In this document: piece after piece, positions 10,456-21,666 of the stretch
How positions within the stretch are numbered: the first letter of the stretch is position 1
Layout: every line of letters begins with the position of its first letter
Assembly (NCBI RefSeq): GCF_003265705.1
Contig: NW_020312968.1
Coordinates: forward strand, 7,122,812 to 7,186,811
Length of the DNA stretch: 64,000 nucleotides
Reading direction: 5' to 3'
Source of the DNA: Callorhinus ursinus
Taxonomy: Eukaryota > Chordata > Mammalia > Carnivora > Otariidae
Position numbers and translations under genes: made by a program
The notes under the pieces: generated by a model
The model's database searches: none
The model's input: the letters and a program-made list of their open reading frames with translations, nothing else
What the model was told of the DNA's origin: nothing

Positions 10456-10709
10456 CACTGGTTCCATATTTCTTTAGCTTCAAGGACTCATTTTGTTATT
10501 TCTCCTACTTAAACCTTAAGTTTTCAAACATTTCATCCATCAAGATGAGATAGACACTTGATATAAGTAGATGTTGAATGTTTCCCCATTTTTCATGAAT
10601 TAAAGACCAAATTAACTACCAATCAGAACTGCTAATCAATATAAACTATCCAATATTATCATGTTGAGTTAACATAACTGAAACCCAAAATAGATGTAAC
10701 ATTTTATTT

Positions 10710-10889
10710 TTTTAATATTTTATTTATTTATTTGAGAAAAAGAGAGAGAGAGAGCATGAGCGGGGGGAAGAGCAGAGGGAGAGGGACACCGAGTAGGAAG
10801 CCAGCCACCAGAGCTCAGTCCCAGGACCCTCGGATCATGACCTGAGCCAAAGGCAAATGCTTAACCAACTGAGCCACCCAGGCGCCCCA
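10710..10889 (-). mobile_element. SINEC
   Basis: Reverse copy ending 'gagccacccaggcgcccc', flanked by the 18-bp duplication AGATGTAACATTTTATTT (10692-10709 and 10890-10907). Confidence 0.95.
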
Positions 10890-10973
10890 AGATGTAACAT
10901 TTTATTTAACCCATCCAATCTATCTCAAGTTGGACAAATTCTAGGCTTTTTGAATTGCTAAAAATAGCTTAAG

Positions 10974-11123
10974 AAACACCTGGGTGGCTCTGACTCTTGG
11001 TTTCAGCTCAGGTCATGATCTCAGGGTCTGAGCCCTGTGATGGCTCTTTGCTCGGCACAGAGTTTGCTTATCGCTCTCCCTCTGCTCCTCTCTCTCTCTC
11101 AGATAAATAAATAAAATCTCTAA
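10974..11123 (+). mobile_element. SINEC with internal deletion
   Basis: Head 'aaacacctgggtggctctga' lacks part of the tRNA-like region. Tail AGATAAATAAATAAAATC. Target duplication AAAATAGCTTAAG/AAAATAGTTTAAG. Confidence 0.9.
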
Positions 11124-11136
11124 AAAATAGTTTAAG

Positions 11137-12180
11137 GAATATAGTTTTATATTTGTTGAATTATCCTCCTGAGTATCCTGGGACTGTATAAGTTGATAAA
11201 AACCAAAGTTGGGTAGAGACTCATTGACATGATTTCACACGTATTTTGGGAACTAGTTGTCAATTTTTCTGCCTTAAACTGGAAGAGTTTACACATATCT
11301 AATGTGCCACATCAACAGGTAAGACCCAGAAGATGAAATGAATTTAGGTGTTAATTCTGGAGACCACAAAGAACGGTTGGCTTTCCTCAAGGATATCAAT
11401 GCACACAGCTCAAGTGGCTTGAGCTGGCAGTGGTTAGAGTTGGGAAGACACTGGCTGCAGCTATTAACATGATAGTGGAGATACTAAGAACTGTTGAGTG
11501 CATGTAGAGTCCATGCTCCTAGAAGCCATGCCAAATCTGAGCTCTACCCCTAGCAGAAAGCCAAATGCTACCATCCTTAGAGAAGCTACACAATTTGGGC
11601 CCCCAGTCTCATATGGGAATTAAAGACTAGCAGAAACTCAACTTAAATGACAAAAAACTATGTTATAGTGAAAAAAAAAGGAGTTCTGAGGAATTCTTAT
11701 AGTATTATTTGGATATATAAAATTAAACATATTTCAGAAACTGTAAATGTCAAAAATTCCTTCCTCTCTGCTTATTTCTAATTTTTAATATCATGTATAA
11801 ATGAAAGAACTTATCCTTTATGGATTATTCTTCAAATAACATGCAAAAGCCACTAATAATTGTATCTGTGACAAAAAAAGCTAGCCCTAATGGGAGGGGG
11901 AAAAAATTTTGTTGTTTCTTTTATAAGTTTGGTTTGTGTTTTCAGAATTCTTTGTGCAATGGCACATAATTAGGGCTCAGTAAATATTAGATGAATTAAT
12001 GTTACATTATATACATTAAAACCCCAATTCAGATTCATTTATTATCCCCCCCTGGAGCATTAAAACTGATGTAGTGTACATCATACTATAATATTCCGTG
12101 AAATGAAGAAAATGTAATTTCAGTTTGGGGCATGTATAAAACTGTGAGTTGAAAGTGGTAGAAAACTAGCTTAAACAGTT
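11137..12180. other. AT-rich intergenic, nothing clear
   Basis: 11,950-12,000 ('aattagggctcagtaaatat') may be a MIR/L2 tail. The rest is unassigned. Confidence 0.4.
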
Positions 12181-12530
12181 TAAGCCAAAATATAGTGTCT
12201 CACACAACCAAAAAAAAAAAAAAAAATCCATGGTCACACTACCTTGTGGCACAGCTTAGTCACAAGTTAATCAACGTCTATAGCATCCAGTTACGCTGCC
12301 TTCCTCTCTCTCTTTCTCTCTCTCTTTTTGTCCCTCTCTCTCTCTCCCCCTCCCTCCCTCCATTCTCTGGCATCTTTCTCCTTGTGGCTACAAGGTGGCG
12401 GCAACAACTCTAGACTTTATACTCTCTCAAATTCAAGTGAGGGAAAAACCAAGCAGTGTGCTCCCCAAATTCCAGGAAAACAAAAACAAAAATTCATTGC
12501 CTTATTTGCCCCAATTGAACCAATGTCTTT
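12181..12530. repeat. Old unassigned repeat with A-run and CT-rich tract
   Basis: An A17 run at about 12210-12227 and a pyrimidine tract at 12300-12362 sit inside sequence that looks like an ancient repeat ('gtggctacaaggtggcgg'). Family not recognised. Confidence 0.4.
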
Positions 12531-12854
12531 TCTTCAGTCAGTGTAGCAGGCCAATATAAAATGTGATATCATCACCTGAGTCCCATGCTCCACCAAGCAC
12601 AAGAACTGAGAGTGGGGAAGAGGGTGGTTATCCAGACAGAGATAAAGTGTCCAGAAGGAAGTGAATGGATGCTGGGTAGCAAAAACAGCAGATGTTTATT
12701 AGTGATGAGTACCAGTTTCTCTAGTCAACGTTATTGACTTAACTCAGTGGAATGATAAGTGCAGACATAATTAGAAATATAACAGGCCTAAATCTTGATA
12801 AAGTACAATAGAATACATGATGTACGTGAAATAATTATAACATGTTTTCTGTTT

Positions 12855-12965
12855 TCCCTCAAGTTTGTTTGTGCCTACTACAGGGAAGATAGTATGCTAT
12901 GTGTTGTGCAGGATAGAAAAATAAGTACGGTGTGGTCCCTGTCCTCACACAAGCATAAGGGACCT
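12855..12965 (-). mobile_element. L2 3' remnant
   Basis: 'tgcctactacaggga', 'ataagtacggtgtggtccc' and 'tgtcctcacacaagc' follow the antisense L2 end. Confidence 0.6.
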
Positions 12966-12985
12966 CTTAAAAATAATGTACATAG

Positions 12986-13110
12986 GGGTGCCTGGCTGAC
13001 TCAATTGTTAAAGCACACTACTCTTGATTTCGGGGTTGTAAGTTCAAGCCCCATGTTGGGTATAGAGATTACTTAAAAATAAAATCTTTTAAAAAATAAA
13101 AAATAAAATT
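12986..13110 (+). mobile_element. Older, short Can-SINE subtype
   Basis: Head 'ggtgcctggctgactca', then 'ggttgtaagttcaagcc' and 'tagagattacttaaaaataa'. It lacks the CT-rich middle of the common form. Target duplication AAAATAATGTACATAG/AAAATAATGTATATAG (12970-12985 and 13111-13126). Confidence 0.9.
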
Positions 13111-13126
13111 AAAATAATGTATATAG

Positions 13127-13827
13127 TGGAACTACTCTTTTAATTTTTATTTACAGACTGCTCTTACCTTAGAAGGACAAGAAAACATAAATCTGGGTCA
13201 GAGTTCAGCCACTATGACTTAGAAAAAAAGACACTTAACATTTGTGATGCCATAAGCAATTTCCCCATTTGCCATGTACTTTATGGAAATTATAGTCATT
13301 TCCAGATATGGGCTGTATTGACATGGTTATTTCAGTGGTCTCAAACACATAACATTATAATGTCAATCTGATTATTAATCTTCATAGTCTTTATCTATCC
13401 CTCATGCAATCCTGAAATTGGTAATAAAATCTAGTAAAGTTGGAGTTTGACCAAATACACCAGAATTCCTGGTTCAAATGGGCCACAACAAAAAGCCCTG
13501 CTTTGATCATTTCTGAGGCTCAAATTTTTACTTGCTGATCTTAAGGTGAAGTGCTAGAAAGAGGAATGGCAGGCCATGCCTTGTTCCTATTTTTTTCCTG
13601 TACCTAGGGATGTTAGGATAGGCAGCTAGGCTCATATAAACAACATCTGATGAAACTCATGAAAAGATGCCATGATATTAATGTTTCAGAAACCCAACAA
13701 AAACATAACTATATAAACTGTCCTCCACCAATCAATAAATATGGTTGATTTTGTTGTTGTTGTTGTTGTTGTTGTTGAATGTGCTGGGTAAGTTACCCCT
13801 TCCCACCCTTACCCTATCACCTACCCT
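13127..13827. other. Intergenic with a TTG microsatellite
   Basis: (TTG)n at about 13750-13776. Otherwise nothing recognised. Confidence 0.5.
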
Positions 13828-13985
13828 CTCATTCATTTAGTCAGCCAACATTTGTTGAGCACCTACTATATTCTAGGCATTCAGCTAGGCTCTGGGAATC
13901 AAAAGATTAAAAAGACATGGTTCTCACCTTTAAGAATCTCACAAGATAATGATGGAAACAGATAGGCACATGGGTTAACTATGAT
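13828..13985 (-). mobile_element. L2 3' end
   Basis: 'cagccaacatttgttgagc', 'acctactatattctaggc', 'ctctgggaatc' and 'acatggttctcacc' match the antisense L2 terminus closely. Confidence 0.85.
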
Positions 13986-14039
13986 GAACCGTACACAAGG
14001 CTATCTCTTGTCCCCTCAACCCCTGGAACCCTATCCACC

Positions 14040-14145
14040 CACCACAGAGCTCTGTGAGGACTGGGTCTGTCTCCTTTACCACTGTAGCCACAGGGCTTAC
14101 TGCAGCATCTGGCATATTGTAGATACTCAATAGAGTTTGTTAGGT
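14040..14145 (+). mobile_element. L2 3' end, opposite orientation
   Basis: 'ctctgtgaggactgggtc', 'agccacagggcttac', 'atattgtagatactcaatag' read as a plus-strand L2 end, back to back with the previous copy. Confidence 0.6.
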
Positions 14146-14226
14146 GCATCAAGCACAATGGTGAAAGTATACCTGTCTCAGAAGAGTAAATACACACAGA
14201 GAGAAGTGGGTCTGGAGCAGTGACAG

Positions 14227-14445
14227 CAGTGGTCCTCAACAAAGAGTGGTCTCCTCTCTAGGTGGCATCTGGCAGTATCTCAAGACATTTTTGGTTGACA
14301 CAGTGGGAGGCTCTGCTAGCATCTAGTGTGGGTAGAGGCCAGGGATGCTGCTAAACATCCTACAATGCACATTACAGCCCCCCACAACAAAGAATTATCC
14401 AGTCCAAAATGTCAGTATTTCTGAGGTTGAAAATCTTTGTGTAGA
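14227..14445 (-). mobile_element. MER20 (hAT-Charlie DNA transposon)
   Basis: Contains 'gacatttttggttgacac', 'gtagaggccagggatgctg', 'ctaaacatcctacaatgc' and 'caaagaattatccagtcc', a near-full MER20 in reverse. Confidence 0.85.
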
Positions 14446-14470
14446 ATAAAATCCTCAGCAACAGGATCTT

Positions 14471-14672
14471 CTCCTTCTTCTCCTTCTTCTTTTTTAAGAT
14501 TTTATTTATTTATCTGTCAGAGAGAGAGAGCACAAGCAGGGGGAGCTGCAGGCAGGGGGAGAAGCAGGCTCCCCACCAAGCAAGGAGCCTGATACAGGAC
14601 TCAATCCCAGGATTCTGGGATCATGACACGAGCCAAAGGCAGACGTTTAACCGACTGAGCCACCCAGGCATC
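14471..14672 (-). mobile_element. SINEC
   Basis: Reverse copy whose oligo-T side has become CTT-rich. Target duplication CCTCAGCAACAGGATCTT/CCTCAGCCATAGGATCTT (14453-14470 and 14673-14690). Confidence 0.93.
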
Positions 14673-14690
14673 CCTCAGCCATAGGATCTT

Positions 14691-15554
14691 AAATGTCTAG
14701 TGATCTTTAAGCTACTAGAAGCAACATGGAGTCTAAGAATGATGGAATTGAAAATGATCTTAAAGTTCAAAAGGATCTTCCAGTTGACTCCAATCCCCAA
14801 ATAAAATCATTTCTTTTGTATCAATCTTGGAAGACGGTCAGCTGTCAATTCTCATGGGCAGAGAACTCAGTTCTTTGAGAGACAGCTGTTTCTATAGCTA
14901 GTTTTAATATTCATAGTGTATATCGTATGGAGCTGAAAGTTGCATTTCAAAATGTCACACAGTGTGTCCTACTTCGACTTTCTTGAGCAAAAACGACGAA
15001 ATCAGTTCTATCTCCCACATGTCACTCCGCCAGGGTCTGAAAATGGTGGTGACTGTCCTAAGCCTTTTCTCCTTACCACATTCATCATTCCACTATTCCT
15101 CAAGGCAGTTAAGAAGAATCGTAAAGAGTATATTAAAAAATACTGGATATGAGCAACTGGTGGAACATAAGATGTCTTTGGTGATGGTTCAAGAGATGAT
15201 TTCAGTTACCTCAATGCAGTGCATTAAGCAGCCTTGAATTATATATAATTATAGTGAGAAAATTACTTCTATTTGAATTTTTCAATCCTTAAGTCAAGGA
15301 GACCTTCTCAGTGTGGTACTAGAAGGTTTAGTAACCTCAAAAATTTCCCTTTTTTAACAAAGACAGAGGAGACTGCAGAGTTAGAATCTTCCACAGGCAA
15401 CAGTAGCTAGCTAGAATCCAACATTATTTTCTTTATAATGTATTTGTGTTTATGGTTTCTTCTTGTTTATGGCAAGGGGTGCTGGTTTCTCTTTTATAGA
15501 TTTGGCTGATTTCTCATCTACAGTTTTGTATACAGTTCTCTAGTTAAAGTTTTA
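14691..15554. other. Intergenic, nothing recognised
   Basis: Two overlapping open frames at 14940-15237 have no recognisable content. Confidence 0.4.
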
Positions 15555-15569
15555 AAAAGTGAGACTTTT

Positions 15570-15762
15570 TTTTTTAAAGATTTTATTTATTTATTTGAGA
15601 GAGCGAGAATGAGAGAGAGAGTACATGAGAGGGGTGAGGGCCAGAGGGAGAAGCAGGCTCCTCGCCGAGCAGGGAGCCCGATGTGGGACTCGATCCCGGG
15701 ACTCCGGGATCATGACCTGAGCCGAAGGCAGTTGCTTAACCAACTGAGCCACCCAGGCGCCC
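15570..15762 (-). mobile_element. SINEC
   Basis: Reverse copy ending 'gagccacccaggcgcc', with perfect duplication AAAAGTGAGACTTTT (15555-15569 and 15763-15777). Confidence 0.95.
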
Positions 15763-15899
15763 AAAAGTGAGACTTTTAAAAAAAAATTAAGTAAATTACA
15801 ATTCAGATTTATAAATTGGGCAAAATCAATATGGGCGCCACGTAGAGTATCTGAAGTTGAGGAGATAATGGCCAGCTACAGTCATCGAATCAAAGAGAT

Positions 15900-16095
15900 G
15901 AGCAGCCTGATCTTGATTCCACCACTTAGGCATCAGATGATTTTAGGTGAGTTATTTAGCCCTTTGAACCTCAGTTTCCTCATATTAAAATGGGGCTGTG
16001 ATAATACCTATTTCATTGAGTTATTGTATTAATCGAGGGAATGCATGTTAAATGTCTAGCAAATAGTAGATGCCTAATAAATGTTAATTTACTTC
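15900..16095 (+). mobile_element. MIR
   Basis: 'attccaccacttaggc', 'aacctcagtttcctca', 'aaaatggggctgtgataata' and 'gatgcctaataaatgtt' in order. Confidence 0.88.
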
Positions 16096-16164
16096 TCTAC
16101 TCCTACCCATGTCAGTTCATTCCCACCCACACGTTGTTCCCTTCAGTGGCTAGTGTACGCTAAA

Positions 16165-16372
16165 AGCCTGATGTAGTAGTGCAGATATGAGCTTTGGAGT
16201 TCTATCAATCTGAGATCAAATCTCAGCTTCACTGCAAACAACTTTTTAACCCCTCTGAGCTTCAGTTAGTGCGGTTTTCTTTAAAGGGCTCCACAGGGAT
16301 ATTGTGAGTTTCGATGACACCTAGCACATTATCTGGTTCATACTAGGTCCTCAATAAATGTTGTCTCTGCTG
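16165..16372 (+). mobile_element. MIR
   Basis: 'gagctttggagttctat', 'gatcaaatctcagcttc', 'cctctgagcttcagtta', 'gtcctcaataaatgttg'. A second MIR immediately follows the previous one. Confidence 0.85.
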
Positions 16373-17029
16373 CCTCTTACTGCCTGGTCACTATCTCATT
16401 TAAAAGAAGACACTTGGAACTGTTGCAATATTTTTGAAAAGTACAACTGGTGCTGAAGACACTGAAACTTATCTTCCTTGATCTGAACAGAACACTTATA
16501 TTAAGGCAGTCTAAGGTTACACCTGCACCATTAGCAGCCATATCATTTGATTTAGGTACACTACACATTTATATCTTTTCTGGGCTGTTATTAGTATTAA
16601 TCATAATTGACTTCCTGAATCTAAATCCAAGGCTTTACATTATCTTTAATGATGATCGCCTTGTTAGTTTTAATCCAATGTGTAATTTCTCAGCATCTTA
16701 TGTCATTCACAGATTTGTTATGTGCTAAACAAATCAGTGATCTAAGGGATTGTTAAGAGAGATGAATAGGTCAGGGCTATGACAGAGCTCAATGGCTCAG
16801 CTCTAGAACCTCATGCCAGCTTGACCTTGACCATTAGTCAATACATTTTAACATGGGGGCTCAAAAAAAATAATAATAATACAGGGGCTCATCGGTTCTG
16901 AATTCTCCATATTATACTGTCATTTACATGATATTTCTACAACTCTCCTTCAAAGATTTTACGGAACATCGCCTGATACCTTATGAAGTCAAGATATACC
17001 ACATATTCTGTTATCACTTTTATTGCTTA
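16373..17029. other. Intergenic, nothing recognised
   Basis: Short (AAT)n at about 16868-16880. No gene or assignable repeat. Confidence 0.4.
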
Positions 17030-17045
17030 AAAATGGATATAATGC

Positions 17046-17254
17046 GGGCACCTAGGTGGCTCAGTCGTTAAGCGTCTGCCTTCGGCTCAGGTCATGATCC
17101 CAGGGTCCTGGGATCGAGCCCCACATCGGGCTCCCTGCTCGGCGGGAAGCCTGCTTCTCCCTCCCCCACTCCCCCTGCTTGTGTTCCCTCTCTCGCTGTG
17201 TCTCTCTCTGTCACATAAATAAATAAAAATCTTAACAATATATATATATATATA
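17046..17254 (+). mobile_element. SINEC with TA-repeat tail
   Basis: Full-length plus copy of the common subtype. The A-rich tail ends in (TA)n. Target duplication AAAATGGATATAATGC/AAAATGGATGTAATGC (17030-17045 and 17255-17270). Confidence 0.95.
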
Positions 17255-17261
17255 AAAATGG

Positions 17262-17475
17262 ATGTAATGCTAAGCGAAATAAGTCAGGGTGAGAAAAAGA
17301 CAAATATCCTATGATTTCACTCATATGTGGAATTTAAGAAACAAATCATATGACCAAAGGGAGGAAAAAAAAAGAGGGTGGGGAAGAGCTACAAACCAAG
17401 AAACGGACTTACCCACAGAGAACAAACTGATGGTTACCAGAGGGGAGGGAGATGGGGGAATGGATGAAATAGAAG
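17262..17475 (+). mobile_element. L1 3' fragment (end of ORF2 and 3' UTR)
   Basis: 'taagcgaaataagtcaggg', 'tttcactcatatgtgga', 'gatggttaccagagggga' are landmarks of the L1 ORF2 terminus and 3' UTR. Confidence 0.8.
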
Positions 17476-17477
17476 AA

Positions 17478-17565
17478 GGGCTTGATGAGGACAGGGATAC
17501 TACTCTACTCATCTCTCCATCCCCAGTACACAGCATACCTTCCTCACAGTAGGTGCTGTTAGGTG
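17478..17565 (+). mobile_element. L2 3' remnant
   Basis: 'gatgaggacagggatac' and 'cagtacacagcataccttcc' followed by 'agtaggtgctgttagg' look like an L2 end. Confidence 0.5.
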
Positions 17566-17569
17566 CAGA

Positions 17570-17805
17570 CAGGAGAGCGAATCGATTAAGTTCCTGGGAT
17601 TCAGAATTGAAAATGGATCTGAATCTCGGATGTGTCACTATGGTGATACAGTCTTATGCATGTGGTTTCATCTTAAATTTCACTTTCTCAAGATAAAGAT
17701 ACAAATACTCTCGGTTTCACTATTAGAATTTCGTGAAATAATAGACAAATAATTCTTAGCATAGTAGTTGGAATAAAGAAGGTGCTCAAATATTACTGCT
17801 ATTTT
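17570..17805 (+). mobile_element. MIR
   Basis: 'gaatctcggatgtgtcac', 'gtggtttcatcttaaattt' and 'gaaggtgctcaaatatta' give a diverged but nearly complete MIR. Confidence 0.7.
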
Positions 17806-18370
17806 TATTATTTGATCATGTGATTACTTGTGTTGATTGAAATTGAAAACACATAGTAAAAAGGATTGGTCCTGACGTCTAGGAGTATATTTAAATGCTT
17901 TCTTGGATAAATATATATTTATTCAAAAGAGGATGTAAAAATATGTCGATCTTGCCAATGATTAGCTAACTGTGGATGCTGATATAGAAAAAAACAAAAG
18001 GACTAGAATAGGAGCTCTGTATTTAGCTGACAATTTCCTGGAATTGTAGAATCTTGTGTTTCCAAAGAAGTATTACTCAACAGGAAAGTAACCAACAAGA
18101 AACCCAATTTACTGCAAAGTATAGACTGATGCAATCTGGACCATCCATGCTCTTTGCCAATACCAAAGTTGCCACAAAGGAGTCTGGTCAACTGGGATGT
18201 CCTTGTTTCTGTTACAGCAGCACCAGGATTGCTCCCCGGCAGAACTGTCAAGCAGAAGCCCCTCTGCTTCTTGATATGTCTCACAAATATTAATTCAGTT
18301 CCATGTACTTCTTTGTACCCAACTTCTTTCCCAATAGATTGTGAGGCACAACTTATGCATGCTTATAAAC
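17806..18370. other. Intergenic, overlapping open frames without recognised content
   Basis: 18003-18284 is open on the minus strand and 18054-18293 on the plus. No domain is recognised and there is no splice or UTR context, so no gene is called. Confidence 0.4.
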
Positions 18371-19135
18371 CCATAACAACAATCAAGTACCTTCCTAGAG
18401 CGTCGTCTGCTTTATTGAGAGTCTTCAAAAATATAAAGTTGGGTCTCACAATCAGCCAGGGAGGTAGGCAGGGCAAGCATAGTGCTGTTAACCTTAAAAA
18501 CAAAACTGTCAGGGGGTACCTGGGTGGCTCAGTCAGTTAAAGCGGCTGCCTTCAGCTCAGGTCATGATCCCAGGGTCCTGGGGTCAAGCCCCACCTCAGG
18601 CTCCCTGCTCAGGGAGCCTGCTTCTCCCTCTCCCTCTGCTGCTCCCCCTGCTTGCGCTTGCTCTCTCTCTCAAATAAATAAATTAAATCTTTAATAAATA
18701 AATAAATAAAACTGTCAGTTATTTTGATGGGTGTATTCGGGAATAGCAGAGAATTGCAATTCAGGACACGCAAGGTATAGTAAAACCATAGGCGAGTCTG
18801 GAGAACAAAGGAGAGGAAAGCCCTTTTACGGAGAACAGTGGGATGGGGCTGTTATCCAAAAAGGTCCATCCCAGTAAACTTGGAGCTCGAAGTACGGTGG
18901 CTTTTTGGTGGCCGAGTTGTGACAATCTCTCATTGGCTGGGCTGCTGCCTACCAAGGAGAAATCTTTCTTCCTCCAGCTGAGGTAATCAAGTAGGCTTCT
19001 TCCTGTTGAGAACTTGCAAGGTGGGGCTATTCCTGTTGGAGTCCTCAAAGGGCTTCAAGAAGTGACAGGGCAGGAAACCTCTCCCTGCTGGCCTCCCAAC
19101 TCCATTTTAAATGAGGCTTCCTTTATTCAGTTTCA
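18371..19135 (-). mobile_element. Possible antisense LTR or old ERV-type element, split by SINE
   Basis: Sequence on both sides of the SINE at 18513-18707 appears continuous and includes 'gctttattgagagtcttc' (an antisense AATAAA-like signal) and a CG-containing segment around 18770-18930. I suspect an LTR but cannot define its ends or family. Confidence 0.35.
18513..18707 (+). mobile_element. SINEC
   Basis: Plus copy with perfect duplication AAAACTGTCAG (18502-18512 and 18708-18718). Confidence 0.95.
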
Positions 19136-19231
19136 CACTACTTCGCATTTCAGATTAATGAATTGAGATAAACAAACATTAAATGCCACGTCCAAGATCA
19201 CAACACTGGTTCTCTAAGATCCTCAGAGTTT

Positions 19232-19391
19232 AGGGCGTCTGGGTGGCTCAGTTGGTTAGGCATCTGTCTTCAGCTCAGATCATGATCCCAGGGTCCTGGG
19301 ATTGAGTCCTGCATCGGGCTCCCTGCCCGATGTGCACACATACTCTCTCTCTCTCAAATAGATAAATAAAATCTTAAAAAAAAAAAAAAAA
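19232..19391 (+). mobile_element. SINEC, shortened middle
   Basis: Head 'gggcgtctgggtggctca'. The CT-rich region is deleted to 'tgcacacatactctctc'. Perfect duplication AGATCCTCAGAGTTT (19217-19231 and 19392-19406). Confidence 0.95.
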
Positions 19392-19406
19392 AGATCCTCA
19401 GAGTTT

Positions 19407-20000
19407 GGCAATTAGTCCAAGGCTCTTTCTAGCACCCTATTTGGTCTTTCATTTTTGCAAACTGTCTCAGCCAAAAACTGGTGTGTATCCCTATTTGCCG
19501 AGGCTTTCCCTTTCCTCTTCACATATCTTCTTTTTCACAGTGTGCCTGCTCCCTGTTATACCAACGGTATCCACTCTTGACAAGGAGTAAAGAATCTGGT
19601 AGGGTCCTATGCAATAAGTGAGAAACACAGGGAGAGTTCAATGCATGGCCCAAAGGACCAGACTGCTAAATGGTGAGTGAAACCTGGTAACACATTCCTG
19701 ACTGGGATTGGGGATTGGCTTCAGTCCTCCCAGCAGGATCCGCAGGCTTGCGTCTTGAACCTTGCACTAAAGCAGCACTGCATTGTATGGGGTGACTATT
19801 TGGGGTCCCATTCATAAACTACGTCAGTGATTGACTGATTGATAGATTGAATATGGTGGAATTTCTAGAACTGTTTGGAAGAATATTTCTAGGAAGCCAG
19901 CTAGTATAAGAAGAAGTGAGGGAGCTTTCCGAATTCTCTCCTTAAATTGTAACCAGAGTCAATGTCTATCATACCCACTGGAAATCAGAATGATTGAAGG
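19407..20000. other. Intergenic, nothing recognised
   Basis: No clear repeat or gene. Confidence 0.4.
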
Positions 20001-20012
20001 TCATAGAGTTTA

Positions 20013-20099
20013 TTTTTTTTAAATTTTTTTATTGTTATGCTAATCACCATATATTACATCATTAGTTTTTGATGCAGTGTTCCATGATTCATTGTTTGT
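20013..20099 (-). mobile_element. Very short L1 3'-end insertion
   Basis: Only about 87 bp of L1 3' terminus (T-run, then 'gctaatcaccatatattac', 'tgcagtgttccatgattc') bounded by a perfect duplication TCATAGAGTTTA (20001-20012 and 20100-20111). An extreme 5' truncation. Confidence 0.92.
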
Positions 20100-20111
20100 T
20101 CATAGAGTTTA

Positions 20112-20460
20112 AAAATAAACGACCACGGAATAATTTCCATGTGGGCTAAGGTCACTTGGCTAATCTAAAAGCAAGCATACTCAGCTCCACATTCCCAAAT
20201 GCAATGCTCATATGCATAAGGGATGTCCAACTAGTATCCAAACTATACACCACTGCAGACTTTTAAAATAGAACAGAATGTTTGTAAAATAGCTGATGTG
20301 CTGGAACCCGCAAATCAATAGGTAATATAGATCGACGCCAGAAAAATGAAAGCTCAGAGATTGCTTCCTAAGCAAAAATTACCTCTTGTTATCGGAGAAT
20401 AGTTCTCCTGAAATTGATTATCAGACTTTTCTTCCTCTTGTTACAATTTGTCCTTGGAAA
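20112..20460. other. Intergenic, nothing recognised
   Basis: No gene or assignable repeat seen. Confidence 0.4.
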
Positions 20461-21300
20461 TGACAGGCCCCATCTTGTCGGTGCAAATATCCAGGGCTGC
20501 CCTGCCTAAGGGGTCTCATAAGTCAGAGTCACAAATCTGGACCATGAGGTCAGGTACAGGGATATTGTTCTGGCTGGGGATGGGGTGATGGGAGGTGAGG
20601 GAACTCCAGGAGCTAGAATTACTTGGGTCCAGCAGAACCATCAATGGCCCAGCAGTCTCTTGGTGTGTCTGGATTGCTGGGTCCCTATGGGACATTCTTG
20701 GAGTACTATTCCTGACACCAATTTGCATCCTCTTAATTGATTTGGACATCTCCAGAATGATCCGGCAATAATAAAAGTAGACTGAGATTGCTGTCCATGT
20801 CATTTACCATCACACCGGGCAAGGAAGAACAGGTGCCAAACACCTTCTTCCCTTTCTTCATTGTGTAACACTGCCATGTGAGTCCATCATTTCTACCTCA
20901 CTTAATGTGGGTTGTTGCTTTTTCCATGCTTCTAGGAGTCACCCTGCAACATGCTTACAACCCTCAGGGCCTTGCAAGGGTATTATTACAACCCGTATCG
21001 TGGGAGAATGCTCCCATATTGGTAAATTCTCTTGTATCCAAATTTATCTTCCACCCACATTTGCCAGGCACTCTCAGAGTCCAGTCCCAAGGATATTGTC
21101 CCAGTTGGCTGGTGTTGAAGTTGGACTCAAGGAGGAATAGTTCTTTTCCTCCCTTAGCCATCCCAGCAGGTCCTGGGCAGAGTTATTCCATGACTTAACC
21201 CCAGTAAATGACCTGGTGATCAGGAGGGGATTTGGGGAGATCCTGAATAAAGTACATAATGTCTTGCAGAGGAAAGGCCTCTGCACTAAATTCAAGCATG

Positions 21301-21306
21301 GTGTGT

Positions 21307-21340
<34 letters not shown>

Positions 21341-21341
21341 C
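21301..21341. repeat. (TG)n microsatellite
   Basis: Alternating GT over about 41 bp with one TA interruption. Confidence 0.95.
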
Positions 21342-21438
21342 TAGCCCTTAACAGAGAGGACGAGTGGACCACTTTGTCCATTTGTGCAGGCTCAGAGGAC
21401 TTAGGGTAATCTGGAGATTTAAAATTCTTGGAGGGACA

Positions 21439-21666
21439 GTGGCTCCTGGGTGGCTCAGTGGCTGACTCTTGATTTTGGCTCAGGTCATGATCTCCAGGTC
21501 ATGGGATCACCCCATGTCGGGCTCCATGCTTAGCACGGAGTCTACTTGTCCCTCTTCCTCCCCCTCTGCCCCCGCCCCCGGCTCATGAGCTCCCTCTCTC
21601 TCCTTCTCTTCCTCAAATGAATAAATGAAATCTTAAATAAACAAACAAACAAACAAATAAATAAAT
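21439..21666 (+). mobile_element. SINEC with long A-rich tail
   Basis: Diverged head ('tggctcctgggtggctcag') and AAAC/AAAT-repeat tail. Target duplication AAAATTCTTGGAGGGACA/AAAATTCTTGAAGGGACA. Confidence 0.92.

Noticed and set aside
17046..17254. tRNA-like segments at SINE heads
   Set aside because: They derive from a tRNA-Lys gene but are SINE heads with tails and target duplications, not functional tRNA genes.
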